This document shows positions 7,561-16,017 of a stretch of 32,227 nucleotides of DNA, one piece after another. Origin of the DNA: Fibrobacter succinogenes (GTDB lineage: Bacteria; Fibrobacterota; Fibrobacteria; Fibrobacterales; Fibrobacteraceae); the NCBI GenBank assembly GCA_902768715.1, contig CACXMH010000020.1, positions 1 to 32,227 on the forward strand, in the 5' to 3' direction. Position numbers and translations under genes: made by a program. The notes under the pieces were generated by a model. The model had not been told where the DNA came from. It saw only the letters and a program-made list of their open reading frames with translations, and did no database searches. Positions within the stretch are counted from its first letter, which is position 1, and each line of letters opens with the position of its first letter.

Positions 7561-10551
7561 CTTTTCCTCTGCCGCTTTCTTCGCCTTCTCCTCGGCTTCT
7601 TCGCGGGCCACGTCCTTCAGGGTACGGGCAACGGTGACTTCCTTGAAGAAGATCAGGCTGTCGCCTTCCTTGATGTCGTCGTAACCCTTGAGGCCGATAC
7701 CGCATTCGAAGCCGCGGACCACCGTCTTCACGTCGTCCTTCATGCGCTTGAGGGACTGGACCACAGTAGTTCCCAGTTCCACGCCATTGCGGTAAACGCG
7801 AACGTGGCTCGTGCGGTCCACTTCGCCGTCGGTAACCATACAGCCGGCAATGAGACCCACCTTCGGAATCTTGAACACCTGGCGGATTTCGGCTTCGCCC
7901 ACAAGTTCTTCCTTGAGGGTGGGCTTCAACAGGCCTTCCACGGCGTTCTTGATGTCTTCGATACAGTCGTAAATCACGCGGTAGTTGCGGATTTCGATAC
8001 CTTCCTTCTGGGCCATTTCGCGCACGGAGAGCGAAGGCATCAGGTGGAAGGAAATAATGATAGCCTGGGCAGTTGTGGCAAACAGGATATCGGAATCCGT
8101 AATGGCACCCACACCCTTGCGGATGATGTTCACCTTCACTTCCCTGTTGGAAAGCTTTTCCAGAGAAGAAGCCAAAGCTTCGGCAGAACCACCCACGTCG
8201 GCCTTGACGATAAGGTTCAGTTCGGAAAGCTTGCCTTCCTTCTGTTCGTTGAACTTGGATTCCAGAGAAATGGTGCTACGGGCACGGAGATCGCGTTCAC
8301 GGGCGGCCATGCGGCGCTTGCTTGCAATTTCGCGGGCGGTCTTTTCGTCGTCCACCACAATCAGGTCGTCACCGGCCTGGGGCGTGCCGTCAAAGCCCAG
8401 CACCTGGCAAGGTGCAGAAGGAGGCGCCACCTTCATCTGTTCACCGCGCTCGTTGAACATGGCACGAACCTTACCGGCGTAGATACCGCAGACAAACGGG
8501 TCACCCACATGGAGGGTACCGTTCTGCACAAGGATGGTAGCCATGGAGCCCTTGCCCACGTCCAGCTTGGATTCCACCACGGCACCCTTGGCATGTGCGT
8601 CGGGGTTGGCCTTGAGTTCCAGCACTTCGGCTTCGAGAGCAAGCGTTTCCAGCAACTGGTCCATGCCCTGGCCCGTACGGGCGGACACTTCGATACAGCT
8701 GGTCTGACCGCCCCACTGTTCCACTTCCACACCGCGTTCGGCCAGCTGGGCACGAATCTTGTCGGGGTTGGCCGTAGGCAAGTCAATCTTCGTAATAGCA
8801 ACCACCATGGGCACGTTTTCGCGCTTGGCCAGTTCGATAGATTCCACCGTCTGGGGCATCACCATAGAGTCAGCAGCCACCACCAGCACAATCACGTCGG
8901 TCACCTGAGAACCGCGGGCACGCATGGCGCTGAAGGCCTCGTGACCCGGAGTATCCAGGAAGGTCACCTTACCCTGCTTAGTCGTCACCTCGTAGGCACC
9001 GATATGCTGGGTAATGCCGCCGGATTCGCCAGACACCACGTGGGTCTTGCGGATCCAGTCCAGCAAGGAGGTTTTACCATGGTCCACATGGCCCATCACC
9101 GTCACCACCGGGTGGCGGGGCTGCAGGTTCTCTTCGGATTCTTCTTCCACGCCGAGAACCGCTTCTTCGTATTCTTCCATCAACTGGGCTTCATAGCCGA
9201 ACTCGTCGGCCAGAATCTGGATGGTCTCGAAGTCCAGGCGAGCGTTGATGGTCACCATCATGCCCATTTCCATGCACTTCGCAATGACGCGGGCAGGCAT
9301 CTGGTCCATAAGGCCAGCCAGTTCGCCCACGGTAATAAAGTCAGAGGTCTTGAGAATCTTCTTCTCTTCGCCGGAATCGTTGTCGTTATGTTCCTTGCGA
9401 TAAACTTTCTTGACGGGCTTCTTGGACAAGTCGGCCATCACGCGGGAAACGTTCTGGCGAACCATTTCCTGCTGCTGTTCCTTCTGCTGTTCCTGCCTGT
9501 CGCGGCCGTTTCCACGACGGTTCTTGTCGTTACCATGACGGCCGTTCTGGCCCTTGGCGTTACCGCCCTTTCCGCCCTGGGAAGAGGCACCGCCAAAACC
9601 GACACCGCCGTTGCTGGCGTTGAAGGCGTCTTGCATAGAGCCGCCGGAGAATCCGCTGGAGCGGCCTCCGCCGAAACCACCGCGACCGCCATTCTGGGCG
9701 CCGCGGAAGTTGCCACCACGATTGTCCTGACCGTTGCCGGCATTGCGGGGGCCAAAGGTTCCCGTGTAGCCTTGGGCATTACCCTGGCCGCGAGCGCCGG
9801 GGCCGCCCGGACGGCGGTTGTTAGGACCGCGCCCAACCTGCTGTTGCTGCTGGGACTTGGCGATACGGGCAAGGATAGCCGCATCGGGCTTGAACACCTG
9901 GGCCTTCATGGGAGGCTGTTTCAGCTCCGTAGAAGAAGTCATCATGGTGGGTTCTGCAGGCTTTGCAGGAGCGGGCTTTGCCACAGCCGTAGGCTTCGGG
10001 TCTGTCTTTACAGGGGCTTCGGCCTTGACTTCGGGCTTTACCTCGGCGGGAGTTTCCTTGGCAGGTTCCGCAGGCTTTGCAGGAGCTTCGGCAGCAGGGG
10101 CAACTGCAGGAGCCTTCGGTGTTTCTGCAGGGGCAGCGGCGCTAGGAGCTGCCGCAACCTCGGGAGCCTTCGGGGCTTCTTCGGCCTTGGCCGCAGCCTT
10201 GGTCTTTGTCGCAGCGGGCTTTTCCGTAGTGGCCTTGGGCTTTGTAGCCTTGATGCGGCGGATAGTCACACCGTTCTTGACCGTCACGGTTTCCGTGGCG
10301 GACTTTTTCTTGGGCGTGCTTTCCTGGGATTCCGAAGACGAAGCGCTCTTCAGGTTCTTACTCCTGGAATCCTGCTTCTGTTTCTCAACAGCGGCAGCCT
10401 CTTCAATCTTCTCGTAATCCGAGGCGGCCACCTTGGACACCTGGGTACGGACAGTGACACCTGCATCTCTCAGCAGCTTCATGACCACGTCCACTTTCAG
10501 TCCGTGTTCTTGTGCCCAGTCCGTCGGTTTGATTTGATCTTCCATACTCAT
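7555..10551 (-). CDS. infB: Translation initiation factor IF-2
   Basis: 998 residues. The N-terminal IF2 helical domain is at about 1-50, an Ala/Pro/Lys-rich stretch at about 55-205, then a Gly/Arg/Asn/Gln-rich low-complexity segment at about 225-365. The G domain starts near 480 with GHVDHGKT (P-loop), DTPGHEAF and TKID. The C-terminal domains that bind fMet-tRNA follow, ending in acidic/Lys EEKAKKAAEEKE. It brings initiator tRNA to the 30S subunit with GTP. The start ATG at 10551 has only a weak AGG upstream; a second ATG two codons on is possible. Neighbours nusA and rbfA are standard. The Gly-rich block is unusual in extent for IF2. Confidence 0.97.
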   Translation of the reverse strand: MSMEDQIKPTDWAQEHGLKVDVVMKLLRDAGVTVRTQVSKVAASDYEKIEEAAAVEKQKQDSRSKNLKSASSSESQESTPKKKSATETVTVKNGVTIRRIKATKPKATTEKPAATKTKAAAKAEEAPKAPEVAAAPSAAAPAETPKAPAVAPAAEAPAKPAEPAKETPAEVKPEVKAEAPVKTDPKPTAVAKPAPAKPAEPTMMTSSTELKQPPMKAQVFKPDAAILARIAKSQQQQQVGRGPNNRRPGGPGARGQGNAQGYTGTFGPRNAGNGQDNRGGNFRGAQNGGRGGFGGGRSSGFSGGSMQDAFNASNGGVGFGGASSQGGKGGNAKGQNGRHGNDKNRRGNGRDRQEQQKEQQQEMVRQNVSRVMADLSKKPVKKVYRKEHNDNDSGEEKKILKTSDFITVGELAGLMDQMPARVIAKCMEMGMMVTINARLDFETIQILADEFGYEAQLMEEYEEAVLGVEEESEENLQPRHPVVTVMGHVDHGKTSLLDWIRKTHVVSGESGGITQHIGAYEVTTKQGKVTFLDTPGHEAFSAMRARGSQVTDVIVLVVAADSMVMPQTVESIELAKRENVPMVVAITKIDLPTANPDKIRAQLAERGVEVEQWGGQTSCIEVSARTGQGMDQLLETLALEAEVLELKANPDAHAKGAVVESKLDVGKGSMATILVQNGTLHVGDPFVCGIYAGKVRAMFNERGEQMKVAPPSAPCQVLGFDGTPQAGDDLIVVDDEKTAREIASKRRMAARERDLRARSTISLESKFNEQKEGKLSELNLIVKADVGGSAEALASSLEKLSNREVKVNIIRKGVGAITDSDILFATTAQAIIISFHLMPSLSVREMAQKEGIEIRNYRVIYDCIEDIKNAVEGLLKPTLKEELVGEAEIRQVFKIPKVGLIAGCMVTDGEVDRTSHVRVYRNGVELGTTVVQSLKRMKDDVKTVVRGFECGIGLKGYDDIKEGDSLIFFKEVTVARTLKDVAREEAEEKAKKAAEEKE

Positions 10552-10600
10552 TAAAAGCCTATCTAATCCTTTTTAAAAATCCCCTGCCGAAAACTTTTCC

Positions 10601-11845
10601 CTAGGCGTTTTCTCCAGTGGTCTCCTGGGCTTCGCTGGCGTTTTCTTCGGTGGAATCCTCGGAACCAGCATTGGCAAAGAGGCTCTCCGCACGGTGAGCG
10701 TTGCGGCGGAGTTCCTGTTCGCGAGGAGTCATGACCTCGGCCTTCTCGGTGTCGGACTTTTCGGACCATTCCTTTTCGCCGAACACGTCCAGGTCGCGGC
10801 CCACCAGCGTTGCGGCCAGCTTCACGTTCTGGCCGTTCTTGCCGATGGCCTGAGCCAGGTTCTCGTCGTTGATGACCACCACCACACGCTGGGTGCCGGG
10901 AACTTCAGTAAGCTTCACGATATTGGCCGGAGCAAGGGCGCGAGTGATAAACACGTCCAGGTTTTCGTTCCAGTGAACGATGTCGATACGTTCGTTACCC
11001 AGTTCGCGGACAATGGTCTGCACGCGGGCACCCTTCATGCCAACGCAGGCGCCAACCGGGTCAATCTTTTCGTCGCGGGAGAACACGGCAATCTTTGCGC
11101 GGTAACCGGGTTCACGGGCCACACCCTTGATTTCCACGGAGCCTTCGTAAATCTCCGGCACTTCCTGGCGGAACAGTTCCTTGAGGAAATCGCCGCTGGC
11201 GCGGGACAGCACCACCTGGGCACCGTTCTTGGAGGATTCCTCTACGCGGGCAATCACAGCCTTCACGGACTGGCCCTGACCCAAGCGTTCATGGCTAATC
11301 TGTTCGCGGGGCGGAATCACGGCTTCGGTCTGCTTGCCGAGGCTTACGATCACGTTGCGGCCTTCGAGGCGGAGCACTTCGCCGCTAATCATGGTACCGA
11401 TACGGCCCTTGTAGGTATCCAGAATCTTCTGGCGTTCGGCGTCGCGAATCTGCTGGGTCAGGAGCTGCTTGGCGGTCTGAATGGCCTGACGACCGAAGGT
11501 GGTGGTCGGGACTTCCATTTCAAGCAGGTCGCCGGGCTGTGCGTCTTCGTCGAATTCCTGGGCCTCGGGAACCAGCATGTATTCTTCGTCCAACTTTTCC
11601 ACTTCTTCGGCGGTCATGTTGGGGTCGTAGTCCGGATAGTCGTCCACCACCTTGGCACGGAGGAACACGTGGACTTCGTCCTCGGTGATTTCCACGTCGA
11701 TTTTCTTATCTACGTGGAGATACTTCTTGGCGGCAGAAATCAAAGCCTGCTTCAAGGCGTTCAGCACCACGGAATCATCCATGTTCTTGGCATCTACAAC
11801 GGCCTTCAGGGCTTCGAGCAAATTGACTTTCGGTTCATTTTTCAT
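10601..11845 (-). CDS. nusA: Transcription termination/antitermination factor NusA
   Basis: 414 residues. An N-terminal RNA-polymerase-binding domain is followed by an S1 domain (about 130-205, including the AVIPPREQ and VVLSRAS segments), KH1 with GMKG and KH2 with GKNGQNVKLA. It binds RNA polymerase and nascent RNA to control pausing, termination and antitermination. The C-terminal acidic repeats of E. coli NusA are missing; the protein instead ends in a Glu/Ser/Thr-rich tail, as in many other phyla. AGGAAGG lies 6 nt before the ATG. It follows rimP after 15 nt and precedes infB by 49 nt, with no ylxR gene between. Confidence 0.96.
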   Translation of the reverse strand: MKNEPKVNLLEALKAVVDAKNMDDSVVLNALKQALISAAKKYLHVDKKIDVEITEDEVHVFLRAKVVDDYPDYDPNMTAEEVEKLDEEYMLVPEAQEFDEDAQPGDLLEMEVPTTTFGRQAIQTAKQLLTQQIRDAERQKILDTYKGRIGTMISGEVLRLEGRNVIVSLGKQTEAVIPPREQISHERLGQGQSVKAVIARVEESSKNGAQVVLSRASGDFLKELFRQEVPEIYEGSVEIKGVAREPGYRAKIAVFSRDEKIDPVGACVGMKGARVQTIVRELGNERIDIVHWNENLDVFITRALAPANIVKLTEVPGTQRVVVVINDENLAQAIGKNGQNVKLAATLVGRDLDVFGEKEWSEKSDTEKAEVMTPREQELRRNAHRAESLFANAGSEDSTEENASEAQETTGENA

Positions 11846-11860
11846 GAATTGACCTTCCTA

Positions 11861-12310
11861 TTATATTTGTACATCCACCTTGGCGACCAGCACCTCGGAC
11901 CTGGGAACGACCACGTTTCCGGCATTTCCCTTGAGGGCCAGCGTCAAATTATCCTCGTCCGCATCCAAAAGCTTTCCGGTCAGGGGCTTGCCGGTACTGC
12001 GGGTCACCCTGAGGGTGCGACCCTTGTTGCGGAGCAAATCTGCGACCGACTTGAGGGGGCGGTCAAGCCCCGGCGACGACACTTCCAGCGTGTAGGCGCC
12101 TTCGATAACTTCGGGGTCCAGGTCCAGAGCGTCGGACAAGTGCCGGCTCACCTTGGAACAATCGTCAATAGAAACGCCCTCGGGCTTGTCGATATACAAA
12201 CGCACGGTCCGGCGCTTGCCTGCACGGAACATGTCCATTTCTACCAAGGAGACTCCCGCGACCTCGCAGGCCTCGGCTATGAGGGCATCCAGCTTTTCCC
12301 TGTTATCCAA
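11861..12310 (-). CDS. rimP: Ribosome maturation factor RimP
   Basis: 149 residues with the RimP signature YTLEVSSPGLDRPLKS, the IDDCSKVSRHL segment and the C-terminal Sm-like beta strands. It assists early 30S assembly. The start is a TTG codon at 12308-12310 with AGAGG about 6 nt upstream; no ATG fits. It is the first gene of the rimP-nusA-infB-rbfA-truB-ribF operon, and a roughly 110-nt leader lies between it and a possible promoter near 12424-12452. Confidence 0.94.
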   Translation of the reverse strand: MDNREKLDALIAEACEVAGVSLVEMDMFRAGKRRTVRLYIDKPEGVSIDDCSKVSRHLSDALDLDPEVIEGAYTLEVSSPGLDRPLKSVADLLRNKGRTLRVTRSTGKPLTGKLLDADEDNLTLALKGNAGNVVVPRSEVLVAKVDVQI

Positions 12311-12423
12311 ATAAACCTCTTTATAAAAATAGCCGTTCGCTTACGGAACTTCTCCTGAACATCTCGGACCTAAATCCTCGGTTCCATGGGAAAAATTCCA
12401 CGAACAGTCTAAAACCGCGAACA

Positions 12424-12452
12424 AATAGAGAAAAATATTTGCCTTTGGGCAA
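12424..12452 (-). promoter_or_regulatory. Possible promoter of the rimP-nusA-infB operon
   Basis: On the minus strand TTGCCC is followed after 17 nt by TCTATT. The -10 is weak, but spacing and position (about 114 nt before the rimP TTG) suit the operon. Confidence 0.3.
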
Positions 12453-12614
12453 CTGAATGAGCGCTAAAACAAGAGCATTTGGCCCCCGTTTTCGATATCA
12501 CCACCGTAAGACCTCGCCAATCTTTCGTAATTGATTGTCAGAGAACAAGTTAAGCACATCCGTTTCCTCTAGCATCAAACTTCTAACACCAATAACAAAA
12601 AAATTACCTCAAAC

Positions 12615-12688
12615 GGATCCTCGCCTTGGTTCGACTTCGCTTGCTTCGACAATGCTCAGCACAGGCACCACAGGATGCGAGGATGACG
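12615..12688. repeat. Dispersed palindromic repeat (GGATCCTCGC ... GCGAGGATGACG)
   Basis: The ends ATCCTCGC and GCGAGGAT are perfect inverses. On the minus strand the interior has the TGAGCATTGTCGAAGC style seen in the widespread GTCATCC..GGATCC intergenic repeats. It lies 51 bp before the dapA heptamer array. Confidence 0.65.
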
Positions 12689-12738
12689 TTCCCCAAAGCG
12701 AGACGACCTCAGACATCGGACCTCTTGTCCCCTGCGGC

Positions 12739-12787
12739 CCTAACACCTACTACCTATTACCTATTACCTACTACCTAACCACTAATC
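12739..12787. repeat. Heptamer-period array (CCTAYTA) x 7 before dapA
   Basis: Units: CCTAACA, CCTACTA, CCTATTA, CCTATTA, CCTACTA, CCTAACC, ACTAATC. It ends 14 nt before the dapA ATG, exactly two further units, and no Shine-Dalgarno sequence is present. The sense strand carries CCTAnnA as it does before rbfA. Confidence 0.93.
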
Positions 12788-12801
12788 ACTTTTACTACAT
12801 T

Positions 12802-13767
12802 ATGGCCACTATGCAGATTACAAAAGCTTCTCAACTTACTGGTGTTTTCCCCGCGTTGTTCACCCCGCTGATGGACGACGATCCCAAGTGTCTCCGCAAC
12901 TCCGTCGATTACAAGAAGATGGAAAAGATGATTGACGACCTTATCGCTTCCGGCGTTTCCGGTATTCTTCCCGTGGGTACCACGGGCCAGAGTGCGACGG
13001 TCACCCACAAGCAGCACCTCGACATCATCAAGTTCACGCTGGACTACGTGGATGGCCGCGTGCCCGTGATTGCCGGTGCAGGCAGCAACTGCACCCGCGA
13101 ATCCGTGGAGATGATCGAAGAAGTGTTGAAGATTGCGGAAGTCCCGGTCCTCTGCGTCACGGGTTACTACAACAACCCCTCGCAGGAAGGCATCGAGAAG
13201 CACTTCAAGACCCTCAGCTCCGAAACGGGCGCGAAGATTATCATCTACAACGTGCCGGGCCGTACCGCAAGTTACGTCCACCCCGACACCCTCATCGCCC
13301 TTTCCGAAGACAAGAACATCATCGGACTCAAGCAGGCGGTCGATTTCCGCATTGGCGAAAAGTTCCACGAAGATACGAAGCGCGTGATTAACGAAACGAG
13401 GAACAACGACTTCGCAGTGCTCAGCGGCGAAGACGGATTCTTCATCGACATGCTGGAGATGGGCGGCACGGGCCTCGTGAGCGCAACGGCGAACATTCCC
13501 GAAGCGGCAAAGATTTTTGTAGAACTGTACAAGGCTTTCCAGAAGGGCGAGTTCCAGAAGTGCGACGACCTGCAGGATGCCGCCCGCGACTACGTGGAAG
13601 CGACCTTCTGCCGCAAGAACCCGATTCCTCTGGGAACCATGTTCAACAGCCCGCTCTTCCAGCCGATGACCAGCGTCAAGGATACCGCCCGCGGTGACGA
13701 AGCCGTGGCCCGCATCATGAAGCTTATCAATGAAAAAGCTGAGAGTTTGAAGAAGTACCATATCTAG
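12802..13767 (+). CDS. dapA: 4-hydroxy-tetrahydrodipicolinate synthase
   Basis: 321 residues from the ATG at 12802 (MATMQITKAS). The protein is a DapA/NAL-family TIM barrel: GTTGQSATVT (residues about 65-74), GYYNNPSQEGIEKHF, catalytic Tyr149 in IYNVPGRT and the Schiff-base Lys177 in IIGLKQAVD. It condenses pyruvate with aspartate semialdehyde, the first committed step to lysine and diaminopimelate. An ATG at 12811 is an alternative start. Neither has a Shine-Dalgarno sequence, and a heptamer array lies just upstream. Related lyases (N-acetylneuraminate lyase and others) share the fold; the motifs favour DapA. No other lysine genes are adjacent. Confidence 0.88.
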   Translation: MATMQITKASQLTGVFPALFTPLMDDDPKCLRNSVDYKKMEKMIDDLIASGVSGILPVGTTGQSATVTHKQHLDIIKFTLDYVDGRVPVIAGAGSNCTRESVEMIEEVLKIAEVPVLCVTGYYNNPSQEGIEKHFKTLSSETGAKIIIYNVPGRTASYVHPDTLIALSEDKNIIGLKQAVDFRIGEKFHEDTKRVINETRNNDFAVLSGEDGFFIDMLEMGGTGLVSATANIPEAAKIFVELYKAFQKGEFQKCDDLQDAARDYVEATFCRKNPIPLGTMFNSPLFQPMTSVKDTARGDEAVARIMKLINEKAESLKKYHI

Positions 13768-13788
13768 ACGAAAGAACGCCGCTGCGCG

Positions 13789-13850
13789 GCTACAGACGAA
13801 AGACGAGAGATTGCCAAATAAATCTTTTCAAAAAATCTCTCGTCTGTAGC
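13789..13850. repeat. Inverted repeat with a 7-bp extra unit in one arm
   Basis: The right arm (13834-13850) is AATCTCTCGTCTGTAGC. The left arm (13789-13812) is its inverse except for one extra 7-bp unit of the GACGAAA type. The loop is 21 nt. It lies between dapA and the next gene and has no T-run directly after it, so it is not a standard terminator. Confidence 0.75.
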
Positions 13851-13875
13851 GAAGCAACGCAATTGCGAAGCGTTC

Positions 13876-13889
13876 TCTCGTCTCTCGTC
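13876..13889. repeat. Two tandem 7-bp units (TCTCGTC)
   Basis: TCTCGTC occurs twice in tandem 22 bp before the start of the 13912 gene, in the same sequence family as the inverted repeat at 13789-13850. Confidence 0.7.
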
Positions 13890-13911
13890 TATTTTTAACT
13901 AGGAGAATCCC

Positions 13912-14601
13912 ATGGCAAAGAATAAATCCATTAGCGAAATCATCTGCGACTACATCAAGAAGCAGAAGCTCTCCCCCATTCCCGTTCAGACCCTGAACGA
14001 GGAAGCCGCCTCCACGCGCTACTTCGGTGGCGACCTCAAGGAATTCATCGCCGCAGCCAAGACGCTGGGCGCCAAGGGAATCTTCGTGGAAGAACTCTAC
14101 CTCGAAGATGACGAGTTCTACTACGACAGCGGCATGGACGACGAAGAATACATGGCGCTCTACGGCAACGACGACTGCTGCTGCGACGGTCAGTGCAAGT
14201 GCGGCAAGAGCGAAGGCAAGAAAGGCAAGAAGGCAAAGGACGACGACGATTCCGATGTGGACGGCGTCTGGTTCGAGCCCGAAGACCTGGACGGTCTGGA
14301 CCTGACCCTCCTGAAACCCCAGATGGCCAAGTACATCGACCGTATCGGCGAGTGCTGCGGCGCCCGCCTCACGGTTCCCGGTGTGGACCGCCTGGAAGTG
14401 GAAATCTTTGCCGACTGGTACGACAAGTTTGCCGAGCTGGTAGATGAAGCCTCCGAAATCATCGAGGAAGACCCCAACGGCGCCCTGGAAGCCATCGAAG
14501 CCATGTTCAAGGCCGAAGAAGAGGCTGACAAGAGCGTGAAGAAGATTGCGGCTCACCCCCCGAAAGGTGGAAAGAAGGCAACCAAAAAAGGCAAGAAGTA
14601 A
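13912..14601 (+). CDS. Unknown acidic protein with a Cys cluster and Lys-rich tail
   Basis: 229 residues; I do not recognise the family. AGGAG lies 6 nt before the ATG, and a strong terminator follows, so it is very likely a real gene. Residues about 1-60 read as helical and could be a small helical domain (KSISEIICDYIKKQ). About 62-85 is strongly acidic. Residues about 87-101 hold a cluster of six Cys (DDCCCDGQCKCGK) that could bind metal. A Lys/Asp stretch follows, then a second acidic helical region (about 117-208) and a basic end (KKATKKGKK). No signal peptide or membrane segment is visible, so it is probably cytoplasmic. The basic tail could contact nucleic acid; that is inference. Confidence 0.8.
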   Translation: MAKNKSISEIICDYIKKQKLSPIPVQTLNEEAASTRYFGGDLKEFIAAAKTLGAKGIFVEELYLEDDEFYYDSGMDDEEYMALYGNDDCCCDGQCKCGKSEGKKGKKAKDDDDSDVDGVWFEPEDLDGLDLTLLKPQMAKYIDRIGECCGARLTVPGVDRLEVEIFADWYDKFAELVDEASEIIEEDPNGALEAIEAMFKAEEEADKSVKKIAAHPPKGGKKATKKGKK

Positions 14602-14623
14602 TCATCGGCCTTTCAGATTATGC

Positions 14624-14657
14624 AAAAAAACGCCTCCGTAAAAGGGGCGTTTTTTTT
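14624..14657. terminator. Bidirectional rho-independent terminator
   Basis: AAAAAAACGCC and GGCGTTTTTTTT form a stem with T-runs on both strands. It lies between the convergent genes ending at 14601 (plus) and 14672 (minus) and serves both. Confidence 0.9.
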
Positions 14658-14671
14658 AACAAATTTAAATT

Positions 14672-15229
14672 TTAGTTAAGGTCACTACAATATTCTTCAG
14701 CTTCCTCTGCAGCATCCGCAAATGCCGTTTCCGGGCTTTTCTTACCGATATACTCGCCTTCTGCGGTCATCTGCATCGTATCTTCATTGCATTTTGCTGA
14801 AGCGTCTAATTTCATATACGATTCCAATTCTTTTCGCCAAGTATTACATACAGAAAGAAATTCCGATCGAGAGACATCTTCAAACACTAGACGAGCTGTA
14901 GCAACATCTCCTTTACGCTTGACACTTACAGTCACAGAGCCACCCACAAACAATTTGGATTCCAACTGAACATAAGTGCTGTAATCTGTCTCCATAGAAC
15001 AGAAACGCCCCTTTACAGTTCCAATTTCAGGCTCACTTTCTTCAAACGAATCGTCGTCACTCGACGACCCTCCTTTTGAACCAGAACCCCCTTTTGAACC
15101 AGAATCTCCGTTAGATGTCGATCCGCTCGGAGCGCCAGGACCAACAGCGGCTCCAGCGTTTGAGCCGTTGGTACAGGCAACAAGCATAAATGCAGCAACA
15201 GGCAATATTAACCAACGATTCATTTTCAT
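14672..15229 (-). CDS. Small lipoprotein of unknown function
   Basis: 185 residues. The N-terminus is a lipoprotein signal peptide with lipobox LVAC (Cys at residue 19). A Gly/Ser/Asp-rich low-complexity linker runs from about 25 to 65. The rest is a compact domain with Cys residues around 77, 128, 147 and 181 that could form disulfides. GAGAGG precedes the ATG. It is 41 nt downstream of the glutamine cyclotransferase gene, so the two are probably cotranscribed. No family recognised; the protein is presumably anchored in a membrane facing the periplasm. Confidence 0.85.
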   Translation of the reverse strand: MKMNRWLILPVAAFMLVACTNGSNAGAAVGPGAPSGSTSNGDSGSKGGSGSKGGSSSDDDSFEESEPEIGTVKGRFCSMETDYSTYVQLESKLFVGGSVTVSVKRKGDVATARLVFEDVSRSEFLSVCNTWRKELESYMKLDASAKCNEDTMQMTAEGEYIGKKSPETAFADAAEEAEEYCSDLN

Positions 15230-15270
15230 ATAGACCTCTCTATTCTCGCTCTCTTAATTAAATGTACAAA

Positions 15271-16017
15271 TTAAAACCGCACCTTGTAAATCCAGGGCCA
15301 GTTTTTACCCGTAATCCAGAAATCTTTGCCGTCAAAGGCGATTCCGTTCAGCACATCCGCCTTGGGGTAACGGCGGTTGATTTCCATCGCCTTTTCGGTA
15401 AAGTCCAGGTATTTCAGCACGCGACCGCTGGGCAGTTCGATTACGGCAATCAGGCCCGTAGTCCAGATGTTGGCGTAGAGGGTGTCACGGACCAGTTCCA
15501 ACTCGTTCAAGTTTGGCACAGGGCGACCGCCATCGGTCACGGGAATCACGCCCACCACTGCAAAGCCGCCAAGCCCAATCTGCAAAAGCTCATTGCTGCC
15601 GTTACTCATCAAGAGGGCGTCACGCCAGTAGGTAAGCCCCCAGCCTTCCGTGGGAATACGGAACGCACCCTTCATAGAGAAAGGCTTCCTGTTCACGATA
15701 AACGCCTTATGGGATTTCCAGGTCAAGTAGAAGATGTCATCTCCCACAGCCACGGAGCCCTCACCAAAATACCGCTCTTCCAGTCTAAGGGAATCCAGGA
15801 CCTTGCCATCCAGAGTACGGCGATAAATGCCCGATTCGCCGTAACGACCCGTCGATTCAATCAGGTCCTTGCCGTCAAAAAACAGCCCCTGGGTAAAGTG
15901 GTTCTGCTCGTGAGGTATAGAATCCACGATGGTCGGCACCACGCGGGAGGTATCTGCATAGATGATGGCCGCAACCGCAACCATACAAAACAGGGCTCTG
16001 TGCAAAAGCGAAATCAT
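15271..16017 (-). CDS. Secreted glutaminyl-peptide cyclotransferase (plant/bacterial beta-propeller type)
   Basis: 248 residues with an N-terminal hydrophobic signal (about 1-21, ending YAD). The motifs follow the glutamine cyclotransferase family in order: HFTQGLFFDG, IESTGRYGES, YFGEGS, YLTWK, GWGLTYW, LMSNGS, NELELV, ANIWTT, LNGIAFDG and TGKNWPWIYKV. The family converts N-terminal glutamine to pyroglutamate in exported peptides or proteins, which protects N-termini; it acts in the periplasm. It is divergent from the DUF4416 gene with only 35 nt between starts, and upstream of the small lipoprotein. Confidence 0.9.
   Translation of the reverse strand: MISLLHRALFCMVAVAAIIYADTSRVVPTIVDSIPHEQNHFTQGLFFDGKDLIESTGRYGESGIYRRTLDGKVLDSLRLEERYFGEGSVAVGDDIFYLTWKSHKAFIVNRKPFSMKGAFRIPTEGWGLTYWRDALLMSNGSNELLQIGLGGFAVVGVIPVTDGGRPVPNLNELELVRDTLYANIWTTGLIAVIELPSGRVLKYLDFTEKAMEINRRYPKADVLNGIAFDGKDFWITGKNWPWIYKVRF

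Larger units (their letters stand above)
12311..12801. other. 490-bp divergent spacer between rimP and dapA
   Basis: No gene is supported here. Reading left to right it holds the rimP leader, a possible minus-strand promoter at 12424-12452, an unremarkable stretch to about 12610, a palindromic dispersed repeat at 12615-12688, and a heptamer array at 12739-12787 running up to dapA. An open frame that continues dapA upstream from 12535 reads through the repeats and has no protein-like character. Confidence 0.7.

Noticed and set aside
7804-10554. A 916-codon open frame on the plus strand opposite infB
   Set aside because: It is antisense to a certain gene and arises from GC-rich third positions; its translation is His/Gly/Leu-rich with no family resemblance.
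12535-12801. Upstream extension of the dapA frame
   Set aside because: The extra 89 residues are encoded by the palindromic and heptamer repeats and do not belong to DapA; the family N-terminus begins at 12802.
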